A stretch of DNA of 14,442 nt. It comes from Candidatus Atribacteria bacterium. Its GTDB lineage: Bacteria > Atribacterota > JALVIU01. Made by a program: the position numbers and the translations under genes. The stretch lies in contig JALVIU010000137.1 of assembly GCA_027028665.1 (NCBI GenBank), positions 1 through 14,442 of the forward strand, read 5' to 3'. The notes under the pieces were generated by a model. It saw nothing but the letters and a program-made list of their open reading frames with translations, made no database searches and was not told the DNA's origin. Positions 13,896 through 14,442 of the stretch are shown one piece after another (position 1 is the stretch's first letter; the number at the start of each line of letters is the position of its first letter).

Positions 13896-14442
13896 ATGGC
13901 TCAAAAGATGAAAGCCGTTGTGCTTCATGCAAAGTGGGACCCCAAACCTGAATTTAGCCTTGGCCCTAAAGATGTTGATGGGAAACTTACATATCTTGGA
14001 AACAAGGTGTGGAGATATCCAGAGGTAAGAGTGGAAGAGGTGGATGTACCACAGATCGAAAAACCTACAGAGGTGATCATTGAGGTAAAGGCAAGCGGTA
14101 TATGTGGTAGTGATGTACATATGGCACAGGCAGAAGAGGATGGGTATATTTTCTATCCAGGGCTTACCGCATTCCCCACTATCTTGGGACACGAGTTCTC
14201 AGGTATAATCAAAGAGGCAGGAGATGAGGCAATCAATAAGAGGACAAGAAAGAGATTTGAACCAGGAGAGCCTGTAATGGCAGAGGAGATGCTCTGGTGT
14301 GGACACTGTAAACCATGTGTAGATGGTTATCCCAATCACTGTGAAAATCTCCAGGAACTTGGATTTAGTGTACCAGGCTCTTTCGCCCAATACCTAAAGG
14401 TAGATGCAAAGTATGTATGGAGCCTACATGAGCTTACAAAGA
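13896..14442 (+). CDS. iolM: Zinc-dependent MDR dehydrogenase, scyllo-inosose 3-dehydrogenase-like (partial, 5' part)
   Basis: The first 182 residues of a medium-chain zinc dehydrogenase; the gene runs off the window and should be about 395 residues. Seen: C70 in SGICGSDVH and H99-E100 in GHEFSG (catalytic zinc region), plus four structural-zinc cysteines C135, C138, C141 and C149 in CGHCKPCVDGYPNHC. The NAD-binding fold is beyond the end. An N-terminal extension not found in most MDR enzymes (KWDPKPEFSLGPKDVDGKL, about 13-31, then VWRYPEVRVEEV) matches my memory of Thermotoga maritima TM0412 (IolM), which oxidises scyllo-inosose in myo-inositol breakdown. Substrate assignment rests on that resemblance; another polyol dehydrogenase or a threonine-dehydrogenase-like enzyme remains possible. 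The start is fixed by AAGGAGG 6 bases upstream. No inositol partner genes are visible upstream. Confidence 0.75.
   Translation, partial: MAQKMKAVVLHAKWDPKPEFSLGPKDVDGKLTYLGNKVWRYPEVRVEEVDVPQIEKPTEVIIEVKASGICGSDVHMAQAEEDGYIFYPGLTAFPTILGHEFSGIIKEAGDEAINKRTRKRFEPGEPVMAEEMLWCGHCKPCVDGYPNHCENLQELGFSVPGSFAQYLKVDAKYVWSLHELTK

Noticed and set aside
13845-14192. Frame on the - strand across the start of the dehydrogenase gene
   Set aside because: It covers the promoter -10, ribosome site and clear zinc motifs of the + strand gene, so it is a shadow.

Overview
The window is AT-rich chromosomal DNA, by eye about one-third G+C. It comes from a bacterium with an outer membrane: there is a secreted beta-barrel protein with a C-terminal Phe and a LolA-like periplasmic carrier. 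Arg is mostly AGA/AGG and Ile is often ATA. This codon use, with Lys/Glu-rich proteins and an inositol-type dehydrogenase resembling the Thermotoga enzyme, hints at an anaerobe and possibly a thermophile. I cannot name the phylum. No plasmid, phage or CRISPR signature is visible.

Layout. (1) 1-3061: the 3' end of an Rrf2-family regulator (+) runs tail-to-tail into a dnaG-rpoD pair (-), the core of the macromolecular-synthesis operon. The two stop codons lie in and beside one hairpin that can terminate both strands. (2) 3077-4228: a divergent promoter drives a single glycosyltransferase-like gene. (3) 4259-10174: a consensus promoter carrying two matching TetR-type operators starts a tight five-gene operon: RND/MMPL permease, LolA-like periplasmic protein, small 3-TM protein, outer-membrane barrel, TetR regulator. 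It ends in a strong bidirectional hairpin. I read it as a self-repressed trans-envelope export machine for a lipid or other hydrophobic substrate. (4) 10180-10805: a convergent single gene for a secreted protein of unknown function. (5) 10806-11346: a gene-poor stretch with a possible mobile-element scar and a 58-codon gene fragment. (6) 11347-13666: an energy-coupling-factor transporter for Ni2+ or Co2+ (CbiM/NikM, PDGLE protein, CbiQ, CbiO) with overlapping genes. (7) 13818-14442: a consensus promoter with a triple hexamer repeat, then the first 182 codons of a zinc-dependent dehydrogenase closest, from memory, to scyllo-inosose 3-dehydrogenase (IolM).

The best candidate for a little-described system is region 3. 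A permease with an enlarged second periplasmic domain, a soluble lipid-carrier fold, an outer-membrane barrel and a dedicated repressor lie in one transcription unit and together span the envelope.
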